Assembly (NCBI RefSeq): GCF_905332535.1
Contig: NZ_CAJOCF010000012.1
Location: 1-34,036, forward strand
DNA: 34,036 nt
Direction of reading: 5' to 3'
From: Latilactobacillus fragifolii
GTDB lineage: Bacteria; Bacillota; Bacilli; Lactobacillales; Lactobacillaceae
Shown: positions 24,682 to 34,036 of the stretch, in pieces
Numbering within the stretch: the stretch's first letter is position 1
How the letters are laid out: every line of letters starts with the position of its first letter
Notes under the pieces: generated by a model
Database searches by the model: none
The model's input: the letters and a program-made list of their open reading frames with translations, nothing else
What the model was told of the DNA's origin: nothing
Program-made: the position numbers and the translations under genes

Positions 24682-27468
24682 ATGCGTATCAAAGAAACAT
24701 TAAACCTAGGGAAGACGGCCTTCCCAATGCGAGCAGGTTTACCTAATCGTGAAATCGATTGGCAAAAAGGTTGGGCTGATAACAACCTTTATCAACAACG
24801 GCAAAAATTAAATGCAGGTAAACCTTCATTTGTGCTTCATGACGGACCACCATTTGCGAACGGCAACATCCATATGGGCCACGCCTTAAATAAAATCAGT
24901 AAAGATATCATTGCCCGGTATAAATCAATGAACGGATTCCGGGCACCTTTTGTCCCTGGGTGGGATACGCATGGTTTACCAATCGAACAGGCCTTGGCTA
25001 AAAAAGGAATCAAGCGAAAGGAAATGAGCCTTGTTGATTATCGTAAACTTTGTTATGACTATGCCATGGAACAAGTCAACAAACAACGCGAAGACTTCAA
25101 ACGGCTAGGCGTTTCTGCTGATTGGGATAATCCATATATTACGTTAACTGCTGACTTTGAAGCAGAAGAAGTTCGCGTCTTTGGTGAAATGGCTAAGAAA
25201 GGTTATATCTATAAAGGTAAGAAACCCGTTTACTGGTCACCTTCATCAGAATCAACATTAGCGGAAGCTGAAATTGAATATAAAGACATCAAATCACCAT
25301 CAATGTACGTTGCGTTTAACGTGGTGGATGGTAAGGACTTATTAGATGCTGATACCAAATTTATCATCTGGACAACAACCCCATGGACAATTCCAGCTAA
25401 CTTAGGGATTGCAGTTAACCCGGCTTTTGATTACGTTCAAGTGCTAGCTGACGGTCAAAAATACGTTGTTGCTGCAGAACGTTTGAACAAGATGACCGAT
25501 CTTCTTGGTTGGGAATCAGTGGCAATCTTGAAGACTTTCAAGGGGGCTGACATGGAATTGATGACAGCTCAACACCCATTATACGACCGTAAATCGTTGG
25601 TTATCTTAGGAAACCACGTTACGTTAGAAACTGGGACAGGGTTAGTGCATACGGCCCCAGGTCACGGTGAAGACGATTATAACGCTGGGACTAAATACAA
25701 GTTGCCTGTTCTTTCCGTCGTTGATAGCAAAGGGATGATGACTGAAGATGCGCCTGGTTTTGAAGGTGTTTATTATGATAAAGCCAACCCGATGGTCACA
25801 GAAGCGCTTGAAAAGAATGGTTCATTATTGAAACTCGATTTCTTCACCCATAGCTACCCCCATGATTGGCGGACTAAAAAACCGGTTATCTTCCGGGCAA
25901 CTGCCCAATGGTTTGCTTCAATCGATGCATTCCGCGAGCAAATTTTAGAACAAATCGAAAAAGTTGACTTCATGCCAGAATGGGGTAAAACGCGTCTTTA
26001 CAATATGATTCGCGATCGTGGCGACTGGGTTATCTCGCGTCAACGAGCATGGGGGGTGCCATTACCAATCTTCTATGCTGAAGATGGGACAGAAATTATC
26101 ACGCCAGAAACAATTGAACGGGTGGCACAACTCTTTGCTGAACACGGTTCAAACGTTTGGTTTGAATGGGATGCTAAAGACTTATTACCAGCTGGGTTTA
26201 CCCATCCTGGTAGTCCTCATGGTGAATTTACAAAAGAAAAAGACATCATGGATGTTTGGTTTGATTCAGGTTCATCACACCAAGCTGTATTAGCAGCGCG
26301 TGATGAATTAACTTACCCTGCAGACTTAATCTTAGAAGGTTCTGATCAATATCGTGGTTGGTTTAACTCAAGTTTAATCACCAGTGTGGCGGTTGGTAAA
26401 GTGAGTCCTTACAAGGCGGTTATTTCACAAGGCTTTGTCTTGGATGGTAACGGTCGTAAGATGAGTAAATCACTTGGCAACACAATTTTACCTGAAAAGA
26501 TTATTAAACAAATGGGGGCGGATATTGTGCGTCTCTGGGTAGCTTCAGTTGATGCGAGCTCAGATGTGAAAGTCACAATGGAAAACTTCCAACAAGTCAG
26601 TGAAGCTTACCGTAAGATTCGGAATACAATGCGTTTCATGATCGCTAACACAACCGATTTTGATCCTGCTAAAGACACAGTGGATTACGCAGAATTGGGT
26701 TCAGTTGATAAGTTCATGTTGGTTCGTTTAAACGCAATCATCGCAAGTTGTAAGGCGGCTTATGATGCTTACGATTTTGCAACTGTTTATAAGACAATCA
26801 ACATGTTCTTGACTAACGAGTTATCAGCCTTCTACTTAGACTTTGCTAAAGATGTTGTTTATATCGACGGTCGCGATGATGCATCACGGCGTAACATGCA
26901 AACCGTTTTCTATACGGTTACAGTAGCCTTAACGAAGTTATTGACGCCAATCTTGCCACATACAGCTGAAGAAATCTGGCGTTATTTACACGAACCAGAA
27001 GACTTCGTTCAATTAGCTGAAATGCCAGAAGTGGCGCACTTTGCTGGTGAAGAAGAGTTGGTTGAAACCTGGAACGCCTTTATGGAAATTCGGGACGCTG
27101 TTTTAAAAGCCCTCGAAACTGCCCGCATGAACAAAGTCATCGGTAAGTCATTAGAAGCGGCCGTGACGCTTTATCCAAATGAAGTGAATGCTGCTTTATT
27201 AGCTTCATTAGATGCTGATGTTAAGCAATTATTGATTGTCTCACAATTAACGATTGCTGACCAATCAGCTGTTGTCCCAGCAGAAGCAACTCAATTTGAT
27301 GGCATTGCGGTTAGTGTAGATCATGCAATAGGTGATGTTTGCGAGCGGTGTCGGATGATTAAGACGGACGTTGGGTCAGATGCTAAATTTCCGATGCTTT
27401 GTGCGCGATGTGCTGCGATTGTCACAGCTAACTATCCAGAAGCAGTTGCGGAAGGTTTAGAAAAATAA
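24682..27468 (+). CDS. ileS: Isoleucyl-tRNA synthetase
   Basis: IleS charges tRNA(Ile) with isoleucine. The 928-residue class Ia enzyme has the HIGH-type motif HMGH at 64-67 in [16 protein letters not shown], the CP1 editing domain (about 190-390, with [16 protein letters not shown] and GHGEDDY), and KMSKS at 593-597. The anticodon-binding helical domain follows, and a zinc site near the end is made by CERC and CARC pairs. ATG 24682 has AAAGGAG 9 bases upstream; a TTG one codon earlier is less likely. Expression is controlled by the T-box leader. A strong terminator follows. The C-terminal zinc site marks the bacterial, mupirocin-sensitive type, though sensitivity is only an inference. Confidence 0.98.
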   Translation: MRIKETLNLGKTAFPMRAGLPNREIDWQKGWADNNLYQQRQKLNAGKPSFVLHDGPPFANGNIHMGHALNKISKDIIARYKSMNGFRAPFVPGWDTHGLPIEQALAKKGIKRKEMSLVDYRKLCYDYAMEQVNKQREDFKRLGVSADWDNPYITLTADFEAEEVRVFGEMAKKGYIYKGKKPVYWSPSSESTLAEAEIEYKDIKSPSMYVAFNVVDGKDLLDADTKFIIWTTTPWTIPANLGIAVNPAFDYVQVLADGQKYVVAAERLNKMTDLLGWESVAILKTFKGADMELMTAQHPLYDRKSLVILGNHVTLETGTGLVHTAPGHGEDDYNAGTKYKLPVLSVVDSKGMMTEDAPGFEGVYYDKANPMVTEALEKNGSLLKLDFFTHSYPHDWRTKKPVIFRATAQWFASIDAFREQILEQIEKVDFMPEWGKTRLYNMIRDRGDWVISRQRAWGVPLPIFYAEDGTEIITPETIERVAQLFAEHGSNVWFEWDAKDLLPAGFTHPGSPHGEFTKEKDIMDVWFDSGSSHQAVLAARDELTYPADLILEGSDQYRGWFNSSLITSVAVGKVSPYKAVISQGFVLDGNGRKMSKSLGNTILPEKIIKQMGADIVRLWVASVDASSDVKVTMENFQQVSEAYRKIRNTMRFMIANTTDFDPAKDTVDYAELGSVDKFMLVRLNAIIASCKAAYDAYDFATVYKTINMFLTNELSAFYLDFAKDVVYIDGRDDASRRNMQTVFYTVTVALTKLLTPILPHTAEEIWRYLHEPEDFVQLAEMPEVAHFAGEEELVETWNAFMEIRDAVLKALETARMNKVIGKSLEAAVTLYPNEVNAALLASLDADVKQLLIVSQLTIADQSAVVPAEATQFDGIAVSVDHAIGDVCERCRMIKTDVGSDAKFPMLCARCAAIVTANYPEAVAEGLEK

Positions 27469-27478
27469 TTAGCGAAGG

Positions 27479-27515
27479 AAAGCGGGGCGCCGCTCAGATG
27501 CGCCCCGCTTTTTTG
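27479..27515 (+). terminator. Terminator of ileS
   Basis: A perfect 12-bp GC-rich stem (27479-27490 with 27500-27511) is followed by TTTT, closing the dcw-ileS region. Confidence 0.93.
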
Positions 27516-27566
27516 TGCAATTGATAATAGTTAGATAACGTTTTCATGACGATTGTATTAATCTTT

Positions 27567-27606
27567 GTTAATAATATCACCGTTAATAATTGTTTGTTGG
27601 TAAAAT
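27567..27606 (+). promoter_or_regulatory. TetR-gene promoter with direct repeats
   Basis: GTTAATAAT occurs twice, at 27567-27575 and 27582-27590, 15 bp apart, just upstream of TGG-TAAAAT (27598-27606), an extended -10 element with no good -35. The repeats could bind the regulator itself, but this is only inferred from position. Confidence 0.35.
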
Positions 27607-27634
27607 AATAATAGTAATTAGAGCGGGTGGGTAA

Positions 27635-28183
27635 ATGACACGACGACAAGCAACTAAACAGTACATGGCGATGATTTTAATTGAATTGTTAATGGATCAA
27701 AAAGCGACGAAATTGACGGTCGCTACTTTTTTGAAGACGGCTAATTTATCACGAACGACATTTTATAATCATTTTCCAACGGGAATGTGCGGTCTGTTTC
27801 GGTGGACGCTTGAACAACAAATTATTCAAAAAGTTGATGCGAGTATTGTCAGCGGCGATTGGGAATCTGGGTGTCATGAAGTTGTTCAATTCATCGCACG
27901 ATATCGCATGTTTTGTTTGAATTTATATTATTTAGCGGATTATCCGGAACGCCGCCGATTTTTTGAACAGGTGATGAAACAAATCATTCATAAGGCATTA
28001 CGCCATTACCAAGCACAATATACCCCACAACAGTTAAATCATTTGGAAGACTTTTATAGCGGTGCAATCATCCGCCAATTAGATTGTTGGTTTGAAAATA
28101 ATCTGCAAACTGAGCCAGAATTGATTGATGAACGATTATGCTTTAACTTGAAGCAGCTCGAGCAAATCATTAAAAGTGACTAA
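27635..28183 (+). CDS. TetR/AcrR family transcriptional regulator
   Basis: A 182-residue one-component regulator. The N-terminal helix-turn-helix domain spans about residues 8-52, with LTVATFLKTANLSRTTFYNHF as the turn and recognition helix. The C-terminal helical part (about 60-182) is the variable ligand/dimer domain and contains many aromatic and His/Cys residues (ARYRMFCLNLYYL). GAGCGGGTGGG gives the ribosome binding site. There is no adjacent transporter or enzyme gene that it obviously controls: topB starts 330 bp away with its own promoter. It may act on itself, on the palindrome at 28250-28276, or elsewhere. Ligand unknown. Confidence 0.88.
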   Translation: MTRRQATKQYMAMILIELLMDQKATKLTVATFLKTANLSRTTFYNHFPTGMCGLFRWTLEQQIIQKVDASIVSGDWESGCHEVVQFIARYRMFCLNLYYLADYPERRRFFEQVMKQIIHKALRHYQAQYTPQQLNHLEDFYSGAIIRQLDCWFENNLQTEPELIDERLCFNLKQLEQIIKSD

Positions 28184-28249
28184 ACAATTTAGTAAGATTG
28201 TTCATTTTTTAAACAATTCATTACCTTTGTCACTGGGAAGTCACCCGGG

Positions 28250-28276
28250 TTTTGGTACACTAAGGATGTACCAAAA
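28250..28276 (+). promoter_or_regulatory. Perfect palindrome over an extended -10 box
   Basis: TTTTGGTACA (28250-28259) and TGTACCAAAA (28267-28276) are a perfect 10-bp inverted repeat around a 7-bp centre. The left arm contains TGG-TACACT (28253-28261), an extended -10 element, and TTGTCA lies further upstream (28227-28232), though 23 bp from it, too far for a standard pair. No T-run follows directly, so an operator is more likely than a terminator. Confidence 0.5.
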
Positions 28277-28305
28277 AATAATATTAATAGCAACTCCACA
28301 CAATG

Positions 28306-28341
28306 AAAAGCCCTACCAGAAGACGGTAGGGCTTTTTGGGT
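28306..28341 (+). terminator. Terminator downstream of the TetR gene
   Basis: A perfect 12-bp stem (28306-28317 with 28325-28336, loop AGAAGAC) is followed in sequence by GGG after the T-rich arm, with five T in all. A 69-codon frame running through it (from 28176) is not considered a gene. Confidence 0.85.
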
Positions 28342-28440
28342 CCTTGTCCAAAGAGATATGGGAGAAAGATAGCACTTTAAACTGATTGCTTAGCAACTTT
28401 TATTTTGACAGCCACCATATTATTATTTAGGATTTCCGGT

Positions 28441-28468
28441 TTGGTTCCGCCACAACATGCGTTATACT
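28441..28468 (+). promoter_or_regulatory. Promoter of topB
   Basis: TTGGTT (28441-28446) and TATACT (28463-28468) are 16 bp apart and lie about 46 bp before the topB start. Confidence 0.55.
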
Positions 28469-28514
28469 ATTAGTCAGTGACTATTTTGTTGAATTGAATT
28501 AAGAGGGATTTTAA

Positions 28515-30593
28515 ATGCTTAAAAAATTAGTGATTACCGAAAAACCAAGCGTTGCCAAAGAGCTTGCTAAAGTATTAGGAACCAATCAGAAAACTAAAAC
28601 CTATTTTGAAGGCGATCAATATGTCATTACTTGGGCGTTTGGTCATCTTTTAGCATTACAATTACCGGAAGATATTAAAAAAGAGTGGCAACAATGGCGT
28701 TTGGAAGATTTGCCAATCATTCCGAAACATATCGGTCTAAAACCGTTACCTAAAACGGGTGGGCAATTGAAAGCTATCAGTCGTCTTGCAAACCGTAAAG
28801 ATATTTCAGGGGCAGTCATTGCAACTGATTCGGGGCGTGAAGGGGAAGCTGTTGCCCGCTATATTTTGGAATGGATTAAATTTGATAAGCCCGTCGAACG
28901 ACTCTGGATTTCCTCACAAACGACCAAGGCGATTAAAGAAGGTTTTGCCAATTTAAAACCAGCTAAGCAATTTGATAATTTATACGCATCAGCGTTAGCA
29001 CGTGGTAAAGCTGATTGGTTGATTGGCTTGAACGTCACGCGGGCGTTAACGACGAAATATGAAGACAACCTATCAGCGGGGCGGGTCCAAACACCGACAT
29101 TAGCTTTTGTGAACGAAACGGCACAACAAATTAACCGTTTCAAACCGCAAACGTACTATACGATTCATTTGACAGTCGATCAACAACAAGCTACCTTACA
29201 ATTAGCGAACCCGCAAAGTATCAAGACACGCCAAGCTGCTGAGCAACAAGTTGCACAATTGCAACAAGCCAAGGGGCAAGTGGTTAGTGTTAAAACAACG
29301 CAAAAATCACAGTCGGCGCCTTTACCGTACGATTTAACAGAACTCCAGCAAGTAGCTAACGCGAAGTATGGCTTGTCAGCGAAAAAGACGTTATCCTTGA
29401 TTCAATCATTGTATGAAATCCATAAAGTTGTCAGTTATCCACGAACGGATTCGAAATATCTGTCAACTGATATTGAAGGGACCTTGAAAGAACGTTTATC
29501 GGCGTTAGTTAAATTTGATCCGCGCGCTAAGCAATACTTAGGTCAAGGAAGCCAGGTCAAACAAAAAGCGGTCTTTAATGACGGCAAAGTGACCGATCAT
29601 TATGCTTTAATTCCGACTGAAGAACCAGTCCGTGCTGAAAAACTATCAACGGATGAACTGCGCATGTATCGCTTAATTGTTGAACGCTTCTTAGGACTAT
29701 TTGCCGCTCCCTATGTGACCGCTGTTACGAAAGCCATCGTTAAGTTTGGCGAACAAACCTTTACGTTTAAGCAAACAAAAGTGGTGCAACAAGGCTGGCA
29801 TGTTGCTGATAAAGAAGGCCAACCAACCGCAACGGTTGACTACTGGCAAGAAGGGATGGCAGTTCGCGCCAATTTTGCGATTAAAGAACAATTGACGACC
29901 CCCCCTAAGCCATTGACTGAGGGGACTTTACTTGGAAAGATGGAACATTACGGGTTAGGGACGCCTGCTACTCGTGCGGAAATCATCGAAAAACTCGTCC
30001 GTAGTGAACTGTTAGAACGCCAAGGCCATGCATTAGCTGTTACACCAAAAGGCCAACAACTTTTGCAATTAGTTAATAAGACGTTAGTTTCACCAGAATT
30101 GACTGGGAAATGGGAACAGTCACTTGAAGCGATTGCTAAAGGCCAAGAAAATCCGAAGGCGTTCATCACTGAAATCGAGGGGGCAACTAAGACCTTGGTT
30201 AGTGAAATTAAAAAAAGCGAGACAAAATACCGTGATTTTGCAGTGACAAATAAGAAATGTCCGGAATGTGATCATCCGTTAAAAGAACGGAATACGCGTG
30301 ACGGCAAGTTTTATGTCTGCACAAATTGTCATTATCGGCGTCGCAAAGATCCGAAAGTTTCCAATCATCGTTGCCCACAATGTCACAAGAAAATGGTGAT
30401 TATTGAAGGGCAAGGGGGCGCGTACTTCCGGTGTCTTAATGATGGGACAACGGAAAAGATGCGCGCTAAAAAAGACCGTCAAAAGAAAATTTCTAAACAT
30501 GAAGAGCGCCGCTTGATTCAAAAAGTGAACCAAGCAGATGAGCCGGCGGAAAGTCCATTAGCCGCTGCATTACGTAAGGCAATGGAAAAATAA
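28515..30593 (+). CDS. topB: DNA topoisomerase III
   Basis: A type IA topoisomerase that relaxes or decatenates DNA by passing single strands. In order over 692 residues: a TOPRIM domain starting LVITEKPSVAKELAKVLG, with ATDSGREGEAVARYI; the gate domains with SALARGKADWLIGLNVTRAL and SAGRVQTPTLAFV; catalytic Tyr308 in VSYPRTDSKYLS; and GLGTPATRAEIIEKL near 480. The end carries zinc-ribbon-like repeats (CPEC...CTNC, then CPQC with only one later Cys, so the second looks incomplete) and a basic tail. ATG 28515 follows AGAGGGA. It has its own promoter and terminator. Related topB genes occur on plasmids, but the flanks here look chromosomal. Confidence 0.95.
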   Translation: MLKKLVITEKPSVAKELAKVLGTNQKTKTYFEGDQYVITWAFGHLLALQLPEDIKKEWQQWRLEDLPIIPKHIGLKPLPKTGGQLKAISRLANRKDISGAVIATDSGREGEAVARYILEWIKFDKPVERLWISSQTTKAIKEGFANLKPAKQFDNLYASALARGKADWLIGLNVTRALTTKYEDNLSAGRVQTPTLAFVNETAQQINRFKPQTYYTIHLTVDQQQATLQLANPQSIKTRQAAEQQVAQLQQAKGQVVSVKTTQKSQSAPLPYDLTELQQVANAKYGLSAKKTLSLIQSLYEIHKVVSYPRTDSKYLSTDIEGTLKERLSALVKFDPRAKQYLGQGSQVKQKAVFNDGKVTDHYALIPTEEPVRAEKLSTDELRMYRLIVERFLGLFAAPYVTAVTKAIVKFGEQTFTFKQTKVVQQGWHVADKEGQPTATVDYWQEGMAVRANFAIKEQLTTPPKPLTEGTLLGKMEHYGLGTPATRAEIIEKLVRSELLERQGHALAVTPKGQQLLQLVNKTLVSPELTGKWEQSLEAIAKGQENPKAFITEIEGATKTLVSEIKKSETKYRDFAVTNKKCPECDHPLKERNTRDGKFYVCTNCHYRRRKDPKVSNHRCPQCHKKMVIIEGQGGAYFRCLNDGTTEKMRAKKDRQKKISKHEERRLIQKVNQADEPAESPLAAALRKAMEK

Positions 30594-30600
30594 GCTAGCA

Positions 30601-30648
30601 AAAGAGGTAGCAACTAGAATTATTCTGGTTGCTACCTCTTTTTTTGGT
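30601..30648. terminator. Bidirectional terminator topB/nuclease
   Basis: A 14-bp perfect stem (30601-30614 with 30628-30641), extended by an inner AGAAT/ATTCT pairing, runs into seven T on the plus strand. On the other strand it lies just past the nuclease stop. Confidence 0.88.
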
Positions 30649-30651
30649 TGT

Positions 30652-31497
30652 TTAGAAAAGTTGTTTTACTTGTTGTTTCGTTCGATCTACAATATTTTGC
30701 CCGTCTTTGACTTGCATGCTGGCGTCTAGATGGGAACGCCCAGTCATGTAATCAAATGCGACACCGGGTTCAACATTCCAGACGTAATCGTTGAAATTTA
30801 GGGTCCCATCTGTTGAAATAGCTTGAACCCAGTAGCCACGGGGCATGAGTTCATTGCCGCGGAAGACGGTGGTGACTTTGTAAATGACTTTTTGATTGGC
30901 TTCGAGCGCCGTGCGGACTTTTTCTTCAAAAATTTGCATCGTTTTCTGATTGCTGTACTCACTCTGGGTGGCTAAGTTAAGGGGATTATCTAAACTGCCG
31001 GGTTGACCAGCTTGGAAGTTACCGTGTTGATCAAAATTGAATGTGAGCGTATAGGCGATTAAGTGGCCACGATTTTGTGGTGTAATGCGTCGCCCGTTGA
31101 CGATTAATGGTTGATTATGCCAACCGGTTGGATTCCAAATTTGGCGTGTCCGTCCTTCTGATTTACCCAAATTTCGTTTGGATAAGTAAGCTGTGGCGCT
31201 GGTTGTTCGATTAAGTTGGTCCAGTTGCCCATAGACAATCTTTTCACCTTGCCAATTTGCTGCGGTTAATTGGCTTTGGTTGTTGTTAATTGGTAGATAG
31301 GCGGCAGTGCCGCTTTTAAAATCTTGATTAGCAATGGCTTGATAGTCGGGACTAACCGGGGGGTTTGGTTTAGCAGATTGTTCAGTGGTGACTGTATTAG
31401 GCAATACATTTTGTAAAACATTGTTACGACCGCTGAGATAACCAACAGCTAAAATGGCAATGGTTAAGATGGTTCGTCTAAATCTTTTTGTTTTCAA
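30652..31497 (-). CDS. DNA/RNA non-specific endonuclease, TTG start
   Basis: A 281-residue membrane-anchored or secreted nuclease of the beta-beta-alpha-metal (EndA/NucA) type. A basic start (KTKRFRR) and one hydrophobic helix (about 8-23) act as signal anchor; a Pro/Thr-rich linker follows. The catalytic core has RRITPQNRGHLIAY, where the His of RGHL is the general base, and the metal-binding Asn is in the NPLNLATQSEYSNQ region. In streptococci such enzymes degrade one DNA strand during uptake; here it could serve DNA entry, nutrition or biofilm release. TTG 31497 is chosen because AAAAGGAGT lies 7-8 bases upstream; an upstream in-frame GTG/ATG overlaps the galR terminator. It lies downstream of galR on the same strand but beyond a terminator. 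Confidence 0.88.
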   Translation of the reverse strand: MKTKRFRRTILTIAILAVGYLSGRNNVLQNVLPNTVTTEQSAKPNPPVSPDYQAIANQDFKSGTAAYLPINNNQSQLTAANWQGEKIVYGQLDQLNRTTSATAYLSKRNLGKSEGRTRQIWNPTGWHNQPLIVNGRRITPQNRGHLIAYTLTFNFDQHGNFQAGQPGSLDNPLNLATQSEYSNQKTMQIFEEKVRTALEANQKVIYKVTTVFRGNELMPRGYWVQAISTDGTLNFNDYVWNVEPGVAFDYMTGRSHLDASMQVKDGQNIVDRTKQQVKQLF

Positions 31498-31535
31498 AAG
31501 CGCTACTCCTTTTAAAAATTGACTTGAAACAAGTG

Positions 31536-31568
31536 AAAAACCCACGAGATGATTTGATCATCGGTGGG
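31536..31568 (-). terminator. Terminator of galR
   Basis: Between galR and the nuclease, arms 31541-31553 and 31557-31568 pair with a small internal loop; on the minus strand TTTTT follows. This suggests the nuclease gene is transcribed separately or by read-through. Confidence 0.7.
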
Positions 31569-31577
31569 CTGATGGCT

Positions 31578-32585
<1,008 letters not shown>

Positions 32586-32591
32586 TCAATG

Positions 32592-32688
32592 TTTACTATT
32601 ACTTAGTTTAGCATAAGCAGTGAAAAGAAAGCGATAGTTAATAAAAAAGATTGATTTTTTAGTAAATATTTAGTAAAATGAAAGCGAT
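32592..32688. promoter_or_regulatory. galR-galK operator region
   Basis: Two repeat types are seen. TTTAGTAAA occurs at 32658-32666 and 32669-32677, 11 bp apart (one helical turn), across the galK spacer and -10 box; its core reversed, TTTACTA, is at 32592-32598 near galR. GAAAGCGAT occurs at 32627-32635 and 32680-32688, 53 bp apart (about five turns). The second lies in TGAAAGCGATTAACA, which resembles a catabolite-responsive element but is one base too long. GalR and CcpA are the likely binders. Confidence 0.6.
32651..32679 (+). promoter_or_regulatory. galK promoter
   Basis: TTGATT (32651-32656) and TAAAAT (32674-32679) are exactly 17 bp apart, 30 bp before galK, and both TTTAGTAAA repeats fall within this span. 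Confidence 0.75.
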
Positions 32689-32708
32689 TAACAAAGGAGG
32701 AATTTACG

Positions 32709-33875
32709 ATGAACATGACAGAATTAAAGACCGCATTCGAAAATACATTCCACAGAGCACCAGAAGCGAGCTATTTCGCTCCAGGCCGGATTAACTTAAT
32801 TGGTGAACACACTGATTACAACGGTGGCCATGTTTTCCCAACGGCTATCACACTAGGCACATATGCCGTAGTTGCTAAACGTGATGACCAAACGATCAAT
32901 TTATTATCTGGTAACTTTGAAGATGCGGGTGTCATTTCATTTGACCTTGGCGACTTATCCTATCAAAAGGCGCACAACTGGGCAAATTATCCAAAAGGGA
33001 TGATTGTTTACCTCCAAGAACAAGGCTATTCAATCGATAAAGGATTGGATATTTACTTAAAAGGCAATATTCCCAACGGCGCCGGCTTATCATCATCAGC
33101 ATCAATTGAATTATTAATGGGTGTGATTCTAGAAGATCAATTTCATTTAGATATTGACCGGGTTGACCTTGTTAAAACGGGTGTGATGGTTGAAAATAAA
33201 TTTATCGGGGTTAACTCGGGCATTATGGACCAGTTTGCCGTTGGGATGGGCAAAGCCAACCATGCTATCTTACTAGACACGAACACATTGGATTACGATT
33301 TAGTCCCAATTGATTTGCAAGACAACGTAATCATCATTATGAATACCAATAAGCGCCGTGAATTAGCGGATTCTAAATACAATGAACGCCGTAGCGAATG
33401 TGAAAAGGCCTTAGCTATTTTACAAACGAAGAACGCAATCCAATCACTAGGCGATATGGATAATGAAACTTTTGATTTACAAACATACCTACTACAAGAT
33501 GAAACCTTATTAAAACGTGCTCGCCACGCGGTTTCTGAAAATCAACGGACAATGAAGGCCCGTGAAGCGCTTAAGAACAACGACCTTGAACGCTTCGGTA
33601 AATTAGTTAATGCCTCACATGTATCATTGCAATTTGATTATGAAGTAACGGGGATTGAATTAGATACACTAGTTCAAACCGCTTGGCAACAAGCAGGTGT
33701 ATTAGGTGCACGAATGACAGGTGCCGGCTTTGGGGGTTGTGCGATTGCAATTGTTGCTAAAGACCAAGTCGATAATTTTAAAACGAACGTTGCCAAAGTT
33801 TATACAGACAAGATTGGTTATGCTCCAAGTTTCTACGTGGCAGAAATTGCCGATGGCGCTAAAAAGTTAAGTTAA
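32709..33875 (+). CDS. galK: Galactokinase
   Basis: GalK phosphorylates galactose to galactose-1-phosphate, the first committed step of the Leloir pathway. A 388-residue GHMP kinase: the galactokinase signature [16 protein letters not shown] (about 25-40), the ATP-binding loop GAGLSSSAS (about 125-133), the catalytic-base region VNSGIMDQF (about 169-177), and the C-terminal [10 protein letters not shown] motif (about 338-347). AAAGGAGG is 8 bases before ATG 32709. Followed by galE after 28 bp, so the gal operon continues out of the window. Confidence 0.98.
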   Translation: MNMTELKTAFENTFHRAPEASYFAPGRINLIGEHTDYNGGHVFPTAITLGTYAVVAKRDDQTINLLSGNFEDAGVISFDLGDLSYQKAHNWANYPKGMIVYLQEQGYSIDKGLDIYLKGNIPNGAGLSSSASIELLMGVILEDQFHLDIDRVDLVKTGVMVENKFIGVNSGIMDQFAVGMGKANHAILLDTNTLDYDLVPIDLQDNVIIIMNTNKRRELADSKYNERRSECEKALAILQTKNAIQSLGDMDNETFDLQTYLLQDETLLKRARHAVSENQRTMKAREALKNNDLERFGKLVNASHVSLQFDYEVTGIELDTLVQTAWQQAGVLGARMTGAGFGGCAIAIVAKDQVDNFKTNVAKVYTDKIGYAPSFYVAEIADGAKKLS

Positions 33876-33903
33876 TCAGTCAACTGAAGAGGAGCGTGAT
33901 AAT

Positions 33904-34036
33904 ATGACCGTTTTAGTACTAGGTGGTGCGGGCTACATCGGCTCACACACCGTTGATCAATTAATCCAACGCGGCACAGATGTGGCCGTTGTCGACAATC
34001 TTGTTACTGGCCATCAAGCAGCCGTTAATCCACAAG
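33904..34036 (+). CDS. galE: UDP-glucose 4-epimerase, 5' part only
   Basis: The first 44 codons of a gene cut by the window end. The product begins [20 protein letters not shown], a Rossmann NAD-binding motif (GGAGYIGS, residues 7-14), followed by [13 protein letters not shown], the form found in GalE, which interconverts UDP-galactose and UDP-glucose. GAGGAG lies 9 bases upstream and galK 28 bp before, so it is the second gene of the gal operon. The usual length is about 330 residues, so most is missing here. Confidence 0.93.
   Translation, partial: MTVLVLGGAGYIGSHTVDQLIQRGTDVAVVDNLVTGHQAAVNPQ

Noticed and set aside
28176-28385. A 69-codon frame overlapping the TetR gene end.
   Set aside because: It runs through a perfect terminator hairpin, its start lies inside tetR without a ribosome binding site, and the composition is not protein-like.

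Overview
The window looks like a chromosomal segment of a low-GC Gram-positive lactic acid bacterium of the Lactobacillaceae. The gene content and the order mraZ-rsmH-ftsL-pbp-mraY-murD-murG-divIB-ftsA-ftsZ-sepF-yggT-ylmH-divIVA-ileS fit this, as do the small DUF4044-type gene beside mraZ, the divergent galR/galK pair and the strong AGGAGG-type ribosome binding sites. My best guess is the Latilactobacillus sakei/curvatus group, but that is inference from gene order and protein style, not a search result. No insertion sequence, integrase, CRISPR array, rRNA or tRNA gene was seen.

Layout. (1) 1-2760 is a sparse, accessory-looking stretch. It holds two orphan hairpin terminators, a small unknown minus-strand gene behind an unusually symmetric promoter, a possible decayed divergent reading frame, a DUF378-type membrane protein, a secreted V8-like (S1B) serine protease and an 81-residue unknown protein. 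(2) 2765-10596 is housekeeping: a YbaK-type tRNA deacylase, two small unknown proteins, a DUF3013-like protein followed by prmA and rsmE (rRNA and ribosomal protein methylation), a small membrane protein, the bifunctional (p)ppGpp enzyme Rel, D-aminoacyl-tRNA deacylase dtd, a HAD phosphatase and a DUF3397-like membrane protein. (3) 10724-24450 is a division and cell wall (dcw) cluster. It opens with a DUF4044 microprotein and tandem terminators, then three 10-bp-spaced MraZ boxes in front of mraZ. All genes point the same way with short gaps or overlaps, and there is an apparent internal promoter before ftsA. (4) 24451-27468 is an isoleucine T-box leader and ileS. (5) 27635-30593 holds an orphan TetR-type regulator, a palindrome/terminator unit that may be an operator or a small RNA, and topB. 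(6) 30652-34036 holds a membrane-anchored DNA/RNA nuclease and galR on the minus strand, and divergent galK-galE (cut by the window end) on the plus strand, with repeated operator-like motifs between galR and galK.

How the genes work together. The central block makes lipid I and lipid II (MraY, MurD, MurG), builds the septal machine (FtsL, DivIB, PASTA-containing PBP, FtsA, FtsZ, SepF, DivIVA) and places it under MraZ. The gal block is a classical repressor-controlled Leloir pathway. Four genes probably start at TTG (the DUF4044 gene, divIB, the nuclease and galR) and yggT at GTG. For several other genes the Shine-Dalgarno sequence rules out the longest reading frame; the starts given here follow that evidence.

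Most of the window is ordinary conserved chromosome. The parts most worth a second look are the mirrored promoter near 800, the palindrome/terminator unit at 28250-28341, a lone MraZ-like box at the internal ftsA promoter, and the repeat architecture between galR and galK. I found no convincing new multi-gene system.
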